64,000 nucleotides of DNA. It comes from Glaciimonas soli (GTDB lineage: Bacteria > Pseudomonadota > Gammaproteobacteria > Burkholderiales > Burkholderiaceae_D). How positions within the stretch are numbered: position 1 is the stretch's first letter; every line of letters begins with the position of its first letter. Shown here one piece after another: positions 28,914 to 38,425 of this stretch. The position numbers and the translations under genes are program-made. The DNA lies in the NCBI RefSeq assembly GCF_009497155.1, contig NZ_WINI01000004.1:1-64000 (forward strand), written 5' to 3'. Under the pieces are notes generated by a model, which saw only the letters and a program-made list of their open reading frames with translations, ran no database searches and was not told the DNA's origin.

Positions 28914-30131
28914 TTATTCCTTGCCCTTGATCGGCTTGGGGTAATCCTTCATCACATCGATCGGTTGCGCATATGCCGAATCCCAGGTTTGCTGGTGCAA
29001 CTCCGCGATGCGTTGTGCCATCTTCTCATTGCGCAGCACGACTTCCAGATTGCGCGAATTATCCAGGTAGCCGCCGCTCCAGTTACTGGTGCCGATCCAT
29101 GCCAGTTGGCCGTCGATCTCCATGGTCTTGCTGTGGATCACGCGGGCGAACGGAATGAAGCCGGTGCTGGCCTGCGGCAGCGTAACGATCCTGATTTCCA
29201 TGCCGGGCAGCAGCGCCAGACTTTTCAGATAAGCGATCGCCGGTTTTTCGGTATTCCAGTTTGACACCATTAGCTTGACCTTGACGCCGCGCGCCAGTGC
29301 CGCGCGGATCGCATTATCAATGACCGCGTAATAAGGACGTGTACGATGCGGGCCGTAACTTAACGGCGCATAGTCGAGCAACTGGATCCGAACCTCGGAT
29401 TTGGCGGCGGCCAGCAGTTTCGGCAATTCGGTTTCCGAGTCGCCGACGCCGGGCGGGTTAAAAGCATTCGGGCTGGCCACCAGAAATGTCGCCTGCCGGT
29501 CGTTGGCCGCCATCACGCCCTGATTGAGTTTTGGCACCTCCTTTCCTTGTGCAATCAGTTCCTGCGCATGCCAGTCGTGCTCGAAAATATTCTGCAGCTG
29601 GCTGACGACCACGGCGTCCGTGATGCGCAAACCGGTTTCATGAATGTGCACAAACGAGCGCCAGTCGAAATTCTGGCTGCCGACATAGGCGGCACTACCA
29701 TCGACCACCATATATTTTGCATGGATGATGCCGTTGCCGGTCAGCTTGGAATAATCGAGATAGCGGAATTCCAAATTCGGAATCTGCTTGAGCCGTTCGA
29801 TGGTTGCCATGTCGGAGGCGAATTTCCCTTTTTCCTCCATCAGAAAGCGGATCTTGACGCCGCGCGCGCCGGCGGCTGCGAGCCGTGCGATCACCTGCTC
29901 AAATGTGGCACCAGGTTGGCTCGCCACATAAAACTGGCCCAGCACGATCTGCTGTCTGGCGGCGTCGAACATTTCGCTCCAGACTTGCAGCGGCTCACGC
30001 AAATCGGGCGTTGCCAAGGTGGTTTCGACCGGGGCAGTATGCACCAGTTCGTAACCGGGGATGCTGAATTCGGCATGGGCGCTGCCAGCACAAACGAACA
30101 GCGTTGCTATCAAAACGATCAATTTACGCAT
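28914..30131 (-). CDS. Exported phospholipase D-superfamily protein
   Basis: This 405-aa protein has an N-terminal signal peptide (residues 1-20, ending AHA) and two HKD catalytic motifs, HAKYMVVD near 136 and HSKTMEID near 332. Each is followed by GSQNFDW or GTSNWSGG. This is a complete two-motif phospholipase D fold acting on phosphodiesters in the periplasm or outside. It could be a lipase, nuclease or cardiolipin-type enzyme, and sequence alone does not decide. It follows the 5'-nucleotidase gene by 28 bp and ends a TonB-linked operon. Confidence 0.85.
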   Translation of the reverse strand: MRKLIVLIATLFVCAGSAHAEFSIPGYELVHTAPVETTLATPDLREPLQVWSEMFDAARQQIVLGQFYVASQPGATFEQVIARLAAAGARGVKIRFLMEEKGKFASDMATIERLKQIPNLEFRYLDYSKLTGNGIIHAKYMVVDGSAAYVGSQNFDWRSFVHIHETGLRITDAVVVSQLQNIFEHDWHAQELIAQGKEVPKLNQGVMAANDRQATFLVASPNAFNPPGVGDSETELPKLLAAAKSEVRIQLLDYAPLSYGPHRTRPYYAVIDNAIRAALARGVKVKLMVSNWNTEKPAIAYLKSLALLPGMEIRIVTLPQASTGFIPFARVIHSKTMEIDGQLAWIGTSNWSGGYLDNSRNLEVVLRNEKMAQRIAELHQQTWDSAYAQPIDVMKDYPKPIKGKE

Positions 30132-30159
30132 GGAATTTCCGAGAAATATTCAGTTAAGG

Positions 30160-31890
30160 TTAATGCACGCGCACAATGCGGCCGTCCGCCTGTGCGCTGC
30201 CGGCCGGATGGCCATCGTGTTCGCTCGCGCTCAGATAATGAGTCAGGGCATCAAGGTCATTAATGCCGGTGTCGACGCGGTCGGCCCCTTGCGTCAACAG
30301 GCTAAAGCCGTCGCCGCCCTGAGCGATAAAGCTGTTGACGCTAAGCCGGTACAGTCCCTGCGGCTTTAAATCGACGCCGTTCAGCTTGACGCTGCCGGGC
30401 AGCACCCGCTGTCCGAGCGGCCGCCTGGCATCCCAGCGATAACTCAGGCCATGCGAGACTTGCAACATGATGCGGCCGCTGGGGCGGTCCTGCTCCAACC
30501 AGCTTTGCTGCTCCAGCAAAGCAAGCAACTGGTTGCCCGTGAGCGACAGCAGTATCAGCGTATTGCCGTAGGGTGTGGTGGCGGCTATCTGGGCATAGTT
30601 ACTACCGTCGGCGCCGCTGTCCAGACTCTCGCGAATGCTCTTGTGATTGGTCACGGCAATTTGGGCGCCCAACTTGCGCGTAGCTGCCAGTTGCGAATCG
30701 GCGATGACGTCGCCCAGAGGCGATTCACCGGCGTCATCGATCTTGCTATCGATGCGTGCGACCGCAATGCGTGCAATCGGTTGTACCAGCACCACATCGC
30801 TGCGTGCTTTCAACGTTTGCAGGAAAGTCGACAAGGCAGGATCTGGCGCAAAGTGCTGGTTGTCCATCAATACGTTCTGGGCCCGGATAGCCGTGATTTT
30901 CTGCTGCAGATCGGCGATGCGCGGATCGATGGTGAGCTTGATCCGCGTTAGCATGTGACCAAACGATTCACCCTGCGTCACGGTGCGACCGTCGACCTGG
31001 CAGGTATAGCCGTTATGGGTATGCGCGCTGATCACCAGCCGGATCGCCGGGTCGAGACGCTTGACGATATCGACGATAGGGCCGCGCAACCGGGTGCATG
31101 CCGCCATGTCGAACGGCTCGGCAGTCTCGCCGCCTTGATGTATCAAGACCACGATGGCGCTGACGCCCTGTGCCTTGATCTCCGGGATCCATTGATTGAT
31201 GGCGTCGGCTTCGTCGATGAAGCTGACATTGCTGATGCCGTCGGCGGATACCATTTTCTCGGTTTCGCGCACTACGGCGCCGATGAAAGCGATCTTGATG
31301 CCGCGCACCTGTTCAATCCGATAGGGCGCCATCAACGGCCGGCCGCTGCTCTTGTCGATGACGTTGGCCGCCAAATAGGAAAATTTTGCGCCTGAAAAAT
31401 GCTCTTCAAAATGACAGGCTTTGTCGGGCCGGTTTGACTTGCAGCCACCATGTTGATAGCGCAGCAGTTCGGCGCTGCCCTGATCGAATTCATGATTGCC
31501 GACGGAACTGACACGCATGTCGAGCTGGTTGAGCGTGCTGATGGTCGGCTCATCGGCCCAGATTGAGGACAAGGCCGGGCTGGCGCCGATCAAGTCGCCG
31601 GTGCCAACCAGCAGCAGCTGCGGATCTTGGGCGCGCCACGCGTTGAGAGCACCGCCTATGGTGGCGATGCCGCCAACCTTGGATTTGTGCGGTATGGGAT
31701 AGTCGGCGCTGACATAGCTTCTGGTTTCGGCTTCCAGATGACCATGCAAATCATTAATCGCGACCAGGTTAATTTCAAGCGGCGCGCCCGGCGTTGTGTT
31801 TTGTAAGCTGGCGCACGCACTCAGGAACACCAGCGCCATGTAGCACAACAGCCTGGATAGCACTACAGATTTTGCGCGGAAATATTTCAA
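30160..31890 (-). CDS. Bifunctional metallophosphatase / 5'-nucleotidase lipoprotein (UshA-like)
   Basis: This 576-aa protein has a lipoprotein signal (lipobox LSAC, Cys at about residue 26). Metallophosphatase motifs are NDLHGHLE, GTGDLIGASPALS, GNHEFDQG and a later SAHTHNGY. A C-terminal 5'-nucleotidase substrate domain has the YRLSVNSFIAQGGDGF region. It should release phosphate and nucleosides from nucleotides at the cell envelope. The start is a TTG preceded by GAGGA at ideal spacing. It follows exbB by 22 bp, and the PLD-like gene comes next. Confidence 0.88.
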   Translation of the reverse strand: MKYFRAKSVVLSRLLCYMALVFLSACASLQNTTPGAPLEINLVAINDLHGHLEAETRSYVSADYPIPHKSKVGGIATIGGALNAWRAQDPQLLLVGTGDLIGASPALSSIWADEPTISTLNQLDMRVSSVGNHEFDQGSAELLRYQHGGCKSNRPDKACHFEEHFSGAKFSYLAANVIDKSSGRPLMAPYRIEQVRGIKIAFIGAVVRETEKMVSADGISNVSFIDEADAINQWIPEIKAQGVSAIVVLIHQGGETAEPFDMAACTRLRGPIVDIVKRLDPAIRLVISAHTHNGYTCQVDGRTVTQGESFGHMLTRIKLTIDPRIADLQQKITAIRAQNVLMDNQHFAPDPALSTFLQTLKARSDVVLVQPIARIAVARIDSKIDDAGESPLGDVIADSQLAATRKLGAQIAVTNHKSIRESLDSGADGSNYAQIAATTPYGNTLILLSLTGNQLLALLEQQSWLEQDRPSGRIMLQVSHGLSYRWDARRPLGQRVLPGSVKLNGVDLKPQGLYRLSVNSFIAQGGDGFSLLTQGADRVDTGINDLDALTHYLSASEHDGHPAGSAQADGRIVRVH

Positions 31891-31912
31891 GCTGTCCTCG
31901 ATTCAATCCTGA

Positions 31913-32572
31913 TCAGGCGAGATGCAATTTACCGGATTCTGCCGGCGCCGCTTTGATACTGTTTTTTATGTCGCCACCAGCCAAGCGGCCGACGCAGGCA
32001 CGCAACATCAACACCTTCAAATGATCGTTGATGCGTTCGATCCGTTCCTGGAACATATTAAAGAAAAACATGCCGATTACCGCGATGCCGATGCCCAGAG
32101 CCGTTGCATACAAAGCGGTACCTATGCCTTGCGACACCTGGCCCGGATCGGATACGCCCGATACTGCCAGCGCTTTGAACGTATCGATGATCCCCAAAAT
32201 CGTACCGAGCAGGCCGAGCAGAGGAGCGGCGGTGACGATGGTGTCCAGAATCCACAACCGGTGCTGCACTTCGCCGCGGTTGGCGATGTAGACCGATTCG
32301 CTGAAATCTTCCAGATCCTTGTCGCTGGTCAGCTGATGTTTTTCTGCCAGGATGTCGGATACCAGAGTCAGCGGCAAACTGGCACGCGATGTGAGCGCCG
32401 CCGGCAGTTCACGCACATGCTGCACAGCGTGCGTCATGGCGCGTTCCAGGCCGATTGCCTGGCGCAGCGTGTAATTGAAAAATAGTCCGCGCTCGACAAT
32501 CACGAATATCGCGAGGGCGGCACAGGCGTACATCAGATAGAAAGCGAGCTCGTGGAATAATTGCATGTTCAT
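31913..32572 (-). CDS. exbB: ExbB/MotA/TolQ proton-channel protein
   Basis: This 219-aa protein has three membrane helices: about 8-30, and the pair near 110-135 and 150-180. The family core is VTAAPLLGLLGTILGIIDTF followed by the GIGTALYATALGI motif. With ExbD it uses the proton gradient to energise TonB. The ATG at 32572 has AAAGG upstream. The frame extends to 32665 but without a site. It lies 98 bp after the receptor gene in an operon with its own exbD and tonB. Confidence 0.88.
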   Translation of the reverse strand: MNMQLFHELAFYLMYACAALAIFVIVERGLFFNYTLRQAIGLERAMTHAVQHVRELPAALTSRASLPLTLVSDILAEKHQLTSDKDLEDFSESVYIANRGEVQHRLWILDTIVTAAPLLGLLGTILGIIDTFKALAVSGVSDPGQVSQGIGTALYATALGIGIAVIGMFFFNMFQERIERINDHLKVLMLRACVGRLAGGDIKNSIKAAPAESGKLHLA

Positions 32573-32670
32573 GGTGACCTTTCTGCGCACGAATGCACGT
32601 TTGTTGCAGCGGCGAACCCAACTCAGGATCCGCCACCAGGGATTGCTAGCCAGGAATTGCGCCAACTAGA

Positions 32671-35067
32671 TTAAAAATCCGCCATCAGCGTCACGCTGAA
32701 AGTGCGTGGAGAACTGACATAGAACAACGGCGCGCTTGCCGGTGCGCTGGAACCAATCGCAACCGCATTTGTGGTGAAAGTGCTGCCACTGCCGGAGCTG
32801 AGACTCAGATACTGTTTGTCGAAGATATTGCTGAGGTTGAAGCGCACGGTCGGTTTTTTCAACCAGGTCGACGACGGGAACGTATATCCGGCGCCGGCGT
32901 TGAATACCGTATAACCGCCCAGGCTGTCATCATTGACCAGCGTGGTGTAGCGCTTGCCAGTGTATTTGGCCTGTCCGAACACGTACCAGCTGTCTTGCGC
33001 ATATTGCAAGCTCATGCCGCTCAGCCAGTTTGGTGTATCAGGAAATTCCTTGCCGGCGGTCGGCAAGGAGAAATTGGCGGCAAACGGCATGTCGCTCTTC
33101 ATCTTGCTCTTGATGTAGGACAGCGATCCGTACATGCTTAGATTCCTGGTGAGCGCATAACCGGATTCCAGCTCGAGACCCTTGGAGGTGGAATCGCCGA
33201 CGTTGAAGTCGGTGCGATTTTGGGTATCGGGATTGTAAGAGGTGGCGATGCGATTTTGGTAGTCGATAAAAAACAACGAGCTTGAAAATGTCCACTTGTC
33301 GCCGGCGTAGCGGTAACCGAGGTCATAGTTCCACGACGTTTCCTTGTCCACCAATGGATTGCGTACGGTGCCGCCGGTATACGCGCCGTTGACGATATTG
33401 CCGCCCGAGATCAAACCGAAATAAGAGAAATTACCTGGCGCCTTGAAGTTCTTCGCCGCGTTGAAAAATACCGACTGTGCAGGATCAAGCTGATAGCGGA
33501 TACCGACGCTAGGCAGCAAGTCGGAATACGATTTCTGCAAAGTATAGAAACCGGGTGCGCTTTGGCTCGGATTGTTGGTGAAGTCGCGGTCGATGCTCGA
33601 ATAACGGGCACCGAGTTGCAGGTTCAGCTTGTCCTGCATCAGGCTGATGTTGTCCTGCGCAAAAGCGGATTTCCCGGTGCTGATGGTCATCGTGTCGCGG
33701 TATTGTACGAAAGAGCCGTCCTGGTTGCGCAGCCATACATCGGGATTGTTTTGCCAGACGTCCGCGGAGTTGCCGTTGTTGTCGATCGGTGCATAAGGGC
33801 CGGTTTGTTGATGACGTGCGCGTTCGTACCAATAGCCGACCATCAGTTTGTGGTTGTCGATCTGCTGGTTGTACTTGAGCGTGACGCCTGGACGATAGGT
33901 GCGGGTACGACTGCCTTCGTAAGCGAACACGGTGTCCTTGGTGTCGCCGTCGCCGTTGGCGTCACGCACGCCGCCGCCCAGCAAGCTGCCGGAATTGCCT
34001 TCCGTGATGGTTTGTAACTGATTGCCACCGGTGCCGAAGCCATACCACATGTACGGGCTGACATCGACGCTGGATTGCGGCGCCAGCTGGAAGTGGGCGT
34101 TCATGGTGGCAAGCCAGTTCTTGAACGGATTCAGGTTGTAGCCGTAGTACAGATTTTTGTTGCCAGTATTGATGCCGGCGTTCGGTCCGTAGGTCGAATC
34201 GTTCTGCGCACCGGGGCCGCCTGGCTGGTGGACCGGAGCACGGGTGCCGAAATCCAGATCGGGCCCGAATTGGGCGATCTGCGCTTTGGTCAACGAGCGA
34301 TAATTGTTGTTCAGAGCCGAGTTATACATGAAGCCGGTATCGATAAAACTGCCGCCGTCCAGATCGAATTTGCTGTTGAAGTCGACGTGTTCCTTGTCGG
34401 CACGGCCGTCACCTTTGAACTTGTCGGCCTGGGTCTTGGAATAAGAGACGAAGAACTTGAAGCGATCATTGAGCAATTTGCCGGAATCGAGACGCACGTA
34501 GCCCTTCCACAAACTGTTCGAACCGAAGGTGTATTCAGTACGGAAGCGGCGTTGGTCTTCCGGAGTACACATGGTCATGCCGATATTGCCGCCGGTGGCG
34601 CCGACGTGCGGTGCTTCTGTGTCGGTCGAACCTTGGGTGACGAAGATGTCGCACAAGTTTTCTGCATCGGTGTATTCCTGCGGATAGACGGCGAAGCTGC
34701 CGGAATCGTTGACCGGCGCGCCGTTGATGGTGAAGCCGAGCTGGTCGCTGTTAAAGCCGCGCACCCGGATGTTACCGCCGAACAGGCCAGTGCCATCGGT
34801 ATCGTAGCTATTCACGCCAGGCAGCAGATTAATCATCTGGAACGGATTGCTGGTGGTGCTTTGCTTGTCCATATAATCGCGATTGACCGAGCTGCGCGCT
34901 TTTGCCGATTCCTCTTGCTGGATCAGGCCGGTGTTCAGGCCGCCGTTGGCATCGCCTTGCACTGTGACCTTGCCGACGTCAGACGTATCGGCGGCGTGAA
35001 CCAGCGGACTGGCGGCGATGAATAACCCGGAAATCAGCAGTGCTAGCCGGGTGACTTTGAATTGCAT
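32671..35067 (-). CDS. TonB-dependent outer-membrane receptor
   Basis: This 798-aa protein has a signal peptide (ending VHAAD, about residue 26) and a plug domain (NLLPGVNSYDTDGTGLFGG, IRVRGFNSDQLGFTINGAPV). A 22-strand-type barrel ends with the terminal aromatic strand SVTLMADF. It should import a large or scarce substrate. The operon (exbD, tonB, receptor, exbB, nucleotidase, PLD) argues for a phosphodiester or nucleotide-containing ligand rather than a siderophore, but this is inference. A GGGAG site precedes the ATG. Confidence 0.92.
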   Translation of the reverse strand: MQFKVTRLALLISGLFIAASPLVHAADTSDVGKVTVQGDANGGLNTGLIQQEESAKARSSVNRDYMDKQSTTSNPFQMINLLPGVNSYDTDGTGLFGGNIRVRGFNSDQLGFTINGAPVNDSGSFAVYPQEYTDAENLCDIFVTQGSTDTEAPHVGATGGNIGMTMCTPEDQRRFRTEYTFGSNSLWKGYVRLDSGKLLNDRFKFFVSYSKTQADKFKGDGRADKEHVDFNSKFDLDGGSFIDTGFMYNSALNNNYRSLTKAQIAQFGPDLDFGTRAPVHQPGGPGAQNDSTYGPNAGINTGNKNLYYGYNLNPFKNWLATMNAHFQLAPQSSVDVSPYMWYGFGTGGNQLQTITEGNSGSLLGGGVRDANGDGDTKDTVFAYEGSRTRTYRPGVTLKYNQQIDNHKLMVGYWYERARHQQTGPYAPIDNNGNSADVWQNNPDVWLRNQDGSFVQYRDTMTISTGKSAFAQDNISLMQDKLNLQLGARYSSIDRDFTNNPSQSAPGFYTLQKSYSDLLPSVGIRYQLDPAQSVFFNAAKNFKAPGNFSYFGLISGGNIVNGAYTGGTVRNPLVDKETSWNYDLGYRYAGDKWTFSSSLFFIDYQNRIATSYNPDTQNRTDFNVGDSTSKGLELESGYALTRNLSMYGSLSYIKSKMKSDMPFAANFSLPTAGKEFPDTPNWLSGMSLQYAQDSWYVFGQAKYTGKRYTTLVNDDSLGGYTVFNAGAGYTFPSSTWLKKPTVRFNLSNIFDKQYLSLSSGSGSTFTTNAVAIGSSAPASAPLFYVSSPRTFSVTLMADF

Positions 35068-35169
35068 GGCATTACTCCCTGTACGTTTTTTTATGAAGTG
35101 TAAAAATTAAGTCTTCCAGCAGCTAAGTTTTCAAGCTGCTAGATATTCAAACCGTTGCTGGCTGTTTCT

Positions 35170-35910
35170 CTATCCCGCTACCGGGATGAATTCCAGCTCG
35201 GCGCTGAATCGATGTGTCGCTTCCCCGGCCCAGCTAGATTCGGGAAAAGCAGAAAAAGTGGCGCGGTTGATGGTCTTGCGGGCAGCTTCGTCGAGCAGCA
35301 TGGAGTTCGATGATTCTTCGATGCCTTGTTCCGCCAGGGTGCCGTCGCGATTCAGCACGAACCAGATTTTGACTTTGCCTTGCGGCCGCTGCAGGCTGGC
35401 CTCGCGGCCTGTCGGATAGCGTTTGATGCTGTTCAGATGTGCTCGCACCTTGGCGACATAGCTGGCCTCGACGCTGGCGCTGTTCGGTTTGGCTACAGGC
35501 GGCGCAGGTTCCGGCGCCGGTGATGTTGCCGCCACTACAGGGGCGGGCGCCGCGACGATTTTTGGCGGCGTTGGCGGCGCAGCCACCTCTGCGCTTGGGC
35601 TGTTGGTGTTCGGTGTGGCGCTCACTGTCTGCGGCGGTCGCGGCGGCCGGATCGGCTGGATTAACGGTACCGGCTTCGACACTTGCGGCGGGGTCGGGGT
35701 TGGCGGCGGCGTGGGTGCGGTTACGGGCGGCATCGGCGGTTCGGGTTCCATCAATGCAATCTGCACCAGCGAATCGTCGGTGTGGGCTTCACTCTTGGCT
35801 GCTTTCTGGATGCCGGCAAAGATCAGGATGGCGAGTATGAGTATCGAAGGCAAAATTGCCAACGCGTCGCGGAATCGGTAGAAGAACGGCATCGTCATCA
35901 TCGCTTGCAT
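35170..35910 (-). CDS. tonB: TonB-family energy transducer
   Basis: This is a protein of about 246 aa. One N-terminal membrane anchor (about 14-36) is followed by a long proline-rich spanner (about 55-150, repeating PPTPTPP and PIRPPRPPQ). A C-terminal TonB domain has VRAHLNSIKRYPTGREA, GKVKIWFVLNRDGTL and SNSMLLDEAARKTINRA. The ATG overlaps the exbD stop (TGATG), so translation is coupled. A GTG three bases earlier is an alternative start. Confidence 0.9.
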   Translation of the reverse strand: MQAMMTMPFFYRFRDALAILPSILILAILIFAGIQKAAKSEAHTDDSLVQIALMEPEPPMPPVTAPTPPPTPTPPQVSKPVPLIQPIRPPRPPQTVSATPNTNSPSAEVAAPPTPPKIVAAPAPVVAATSPAPEPAPPVAKPNSASVEASYVAKVRAHLNSIKRYPTGREASLQRPQGKVKIWFVLNRDGTLAEQGIEESSNSMLLDEAARKTINRATFSAFPESSWAGEATHRFSAELEFIPVAG

Positions 35911-36317
35911 CACGGCTTGCGAGTGGCAATGGAAATCGATTCGAAACCGTTTTGTTTCAGCGTATCCATCACCTCCACCAGACGCTGCACCTCGACCCCG
36001 CGATCGCTGTTGACGATAACGTTCAGTTTTTCACCGCTCTTCTTTGCTTGATTCAAGCGTGCTGGCAGATCGGTGATTTTGGTGTCGACGCCATCGACTT
36101 GCAATGCGTCATTGAGACCGATCGTGACTACCGCCTTGTTTTGCGGTTTCAGATCCTGTGAGCTACTGGCTGTCGGCAAATGCGTTTTCATGCCGAGCGC
36201 AGGAATAACGTTGAGGCTGATCAGCACAAAAAACACCAACAGGAACATCATCACGTCGATCATAGGAATAATTTCGACGCGGGCTTTCCGCTTTTTTGGT
36301 TCGTCCCAACTACGCAT
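35910..36317 (-). CDS. exbD: ExbD/TolR biopolymer transport protein
   Basis: This 135-aa protein has one membrane helix (about 20-42) with the functional Asp in IPMIDVMMFLLVFF. The periplasmic domain ends in MDTLKQNGFESISIATRK, typical of ExbD. It is the first gene of the TonB operon and overlaps tonB by one base. The promoter should lie in the 200 bp upstream, where a minus-strand TATAAA-rich stretch occurs. Confidence 0.92.
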   Translation of the reverse strand: MRSWDEPKKRKARVEIIPMIDVMMFLLVFFVLISLNVIPALGMKTHLPTASSSQDLKPQNKAVVTIGLNDALQVDGVDTKITDLPARLNQAKKSGEKLNVIVNSDRGVEVQRLVEVMDTLKQNGFESISIATRKP

Positions 36318-36434
36318 TGCACTACCCCGAAGAAAGATGCGCGGTGCTAGCGTGAATTCGCTAACCGCTATAATTTTTATAACCGTCGGCAGAATAGCGA
36401 AGAATTATTTCGGCAGTATTACAATCGATAATGA

Positions 36435-36447
36435 TGTGACGATCACA
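36435..36447. promoter_or_regulatory. TGTGA-N3-TCACA palindrome upstream of exbD
   Basis: TGTGACGATCACA has 5-bp arms and a 3-bp spacer. It lies about 120 bp before the exbD start and 73 bp past the end of the upstream membrane-protein gene. The spacer is too short for a CRP site. It is a candidate operator for the TonB operon. I found no clear Pho box in this interval. Confidence 0.3.
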
Positions 36448-36519
36448 CCGCGCAAAGTTAGGCGGAAGATCGCGAGGTGCCCTGAATATACGTGTGCGGT
36501 GTGCGCGCTGCTTACTTGC

Positions 36520-37089
36520 TTAACGGCGTGGCAACGGCACGAAAGACAGCAGGAACTTGATCGCATAGACCACGATCAGAGAGCCGGTCAGGTCGCCGAT
36601 GGACATCACGACCAGGCCCGACCAGAAATGATAGGAGATGCCGCGCATTACAAACCACACCAGCTGCAACAACGGATTGGCGAGGCCGTACAGCAGGATG
36701 CAGGTCAGCAAGCGAGTGGTGGTCAGATTGCTCAGCGATCGCTGCAGACGCATCTCCTGCAATGTGAATCTGTAGGCAAGATATGGCGCCAGCGCCGAGA
36801 TCGCGCTATAGCCGATGGTGGTGACTGGATCGCCGGGAAAGATGGCGTAGATGCTGGAAGTCAGTATTGAGGCAAGCAGGATGCCGAATACGCCCGCCTC
36901 GGCAAATAGCAATGTGCAGATCAACCGTATTCCGGCCGGCAAATAGATCCAGGCGATTCCTTGGGTAAACTCGATGTGTTTGAATAGCCAGTCGTTGGTC
37001 ATGTACACCAGCATATAGACGATCACCGTGGTGGTGATTGTCAGCAGATTGAGACGCAATTTTTCGACAAGGGACGGGGTAGTGATCAT
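36520..37089 (-). CDS. MASE1-like integral membrane protein, function unknown
   Basis: This 189-aa protein has about six hydrophobic helices. The motif GIAWIYLPAGIRLI early in the protein and the following helix resemble the MASE1 sensory membrane domain normally fused to diguanylate cyclases, but here no output domain follows. It lies upstream of exbD on the same strand with a 200-bp gap, so membership of the TonB operon is possible but not shown. Confidence 0.6.
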   Translation of the reverse strand: MITTPSLVEKLRLNLLTITTTVIVYMLVYMTNDWLFKHIEFTQGIAWIYLPAGIRLICTLLFAEAGVFGILLASILTSSIYAIFPGDPVTTIGYSAISALAPYLAYRFTLQEMRLQRSLSNLTTTRLLTCILLYGLANPLLQLVWFVMRGISYHFWSGLVVMSIGDLTGSLIVVYAIKFLLSFVPLPRR

Positions 37090-37231
37090 GACGCGCGTAT
37101 ATTACCGAATTATCTGCGCGGGTGCTGTAAGATACTTGCGATTGCGATGAAATGACGGGTATGATCGATATAAAATTAACAGCGTTAGCAGAGTGAAACT
37201 GACATTTCTGACAACAGCTTACAATAGTGCT

Positions 37232-37594
37232 ATGGATAAAAATAATAGACCTGCAGATATCTATGTGCGTTTTTTACAGCTGGCGAATGCGCTACGCGGC
37301 TTACCGTCGCTGCCTTCGCTAGATCCGTTGGAAGACCGTATTTTGGCTTTTGTTGCGCGCGCAGGACAAGCCAAGGAGCGCTTGTCGGTACGCGACATGA
37401 TGGCGCAAAGCGAACTCGGTTCGCCGGCCATGCTGCATTCGCGTCTGAAGTCGATGCGGGAGAAGGGCTGGATCGTATTGACGGATACTGACGATACACG
37501 CCGCAAGCAAGTGGAGTTGAGCCAGGCAGCGTGGCTGCATTTCGATAAATTGTCGAAGTGCTTGCTACAGGCAACGCGGGATGCCGGTGCATAG
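37232..37594 (+). CDS. MarR-like winged-helix DNA-binding protein
   Basis: This protein is of about 120 aa. The segment SVRDMMAQSELGSPAMLHSRLKSM followed by a wing-like GWIVLTDTDDTRRKQVELS (residues about 50-100) has the MarR winged-helix layout. The ATG at 37232 was chosen because upstream codons from the GTG at 37193 look non-conserved. Both starts lack a strong ribosome binding site. It is divergent from the MASE1-like gene. Confidence 0.6.
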   Translation: MDKNNRPADIYVRFLQLANALRGLPSLPSLDPLEDRILAFVARAGQAKERLSVRDMMAQSELGSPAMLHSRLKSMREKGWIVLTDTDDTRRKQVELSQAAWLHFDKLSKCLLQATRDAGA

Positions 37595-37631
37595 TCTTGC
37601 GGGTTGCAGGTTTAAGATTGCACCGGTGCCG

Positions 37632-38234
37632 ATGAAAAAAATTATAGTTATCCCGTTCATTTCCATTGCCTTCGCATCTGCCGTACATGGATCTCCTCTC
37701 GCCATCACAGCGGGTGGCGCAACAACGGTCCAGACTCGGTCACCTGCCATGACAATTGAGAGCGCCTTTTCTCCGGATGATGGCGCTGAGGCGCTCGTTC
37801 TCAAGGTGATAAATAGATCTGTTTCGAAAATCAGGCTCGCAGCATACTCCTTCAATTCGCCTCATGTAGTCGAAGCTTTGGTTAACGCAAAGAGGCGCGG
37901 TGTCGATGTCAAAGTAATTGTTGATGACCGGCGCAATAAGCGAAAAAACAGTATTGCTGCCCTAAATCTTTTGGTTAATGCAGACATCCCGACGAGAACA
38001 ATTTCAGTTTATGCCATGCATCACGATAAATATATCGTTTCTGATGACTTATCCGTTCAGAATGGAAGCTTCAATTACAGCAAAGATGCAGCCACATCCA
38101 ATAGCGAAAATGTAGTTGTAGTGTGGAACAATCCAGAATTAGCGAAAGCGTTTCTCGGTCACTGGGAAAACCGCTGGTCTAAGGGTATCGACTATAAATA
38201 TTCAGATGATAAAGGTGACGCAGGCAGCCGTTAA
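37632..38234 (+). CDS. Small exported PLD-family endonuclease (Nuc-like)
   Basis: This 200-aa protein has a signal peptide (about residues 1-21). A single HKD-type motif appears as HHDKYIVSDD with NGSFNYS following. The preceding VKVIVDDRRNKRK region matches Nuc and the C-terminal halves of PLD-superfamily nucleases, which act as dimers. A periplasmic nuclease role fits. It lies just downstream of the MarR-like gene. The upstream frame from 37581 is probably untranslated. Confidence 0.8.
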   Translation: MKKIIVIPFISIAFASAVHGSPLAITAGGATTVQTRSPAMTIESAFSPDDGAEALVLKVINRSVSKIRLAAYSFNSPHVVEALVNAKRRGVDVKVIVDDRRNKRKNSIAALNLLVNADIPTRTISVYAMHHDKYIVSDDLSVQNGSFNYSKDAATSNSENVVVVWNNPELAKAFLGHWENRWSKGIDYKYSDDKGDAGSR

Positions 38235-38425
38235 ATCCAAGAAGTGACTCTCCCACGACACTGCCTGAGCGATTGCAGTCGGCAGAACTGTGCGATTCGT
38301 GAAGACGGGTTTCGATGCCAAATTGTCCATCACATCCTGTCAACTTTTCCCTAAAAAAACTAGGCCCATCATATAAACACGTCGACGGTCACACCATCAC
38401 TGGTTGACGTGACACATCCAAATTG

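Noticed and set aside
34075-35025. 316-codon plus-strand ORF opposite the TonB-dependent receptor
   Set aside because: The minus-strand frame carries a complete receptor with signal, plug and terminal strand. The antisense frame has no domain.
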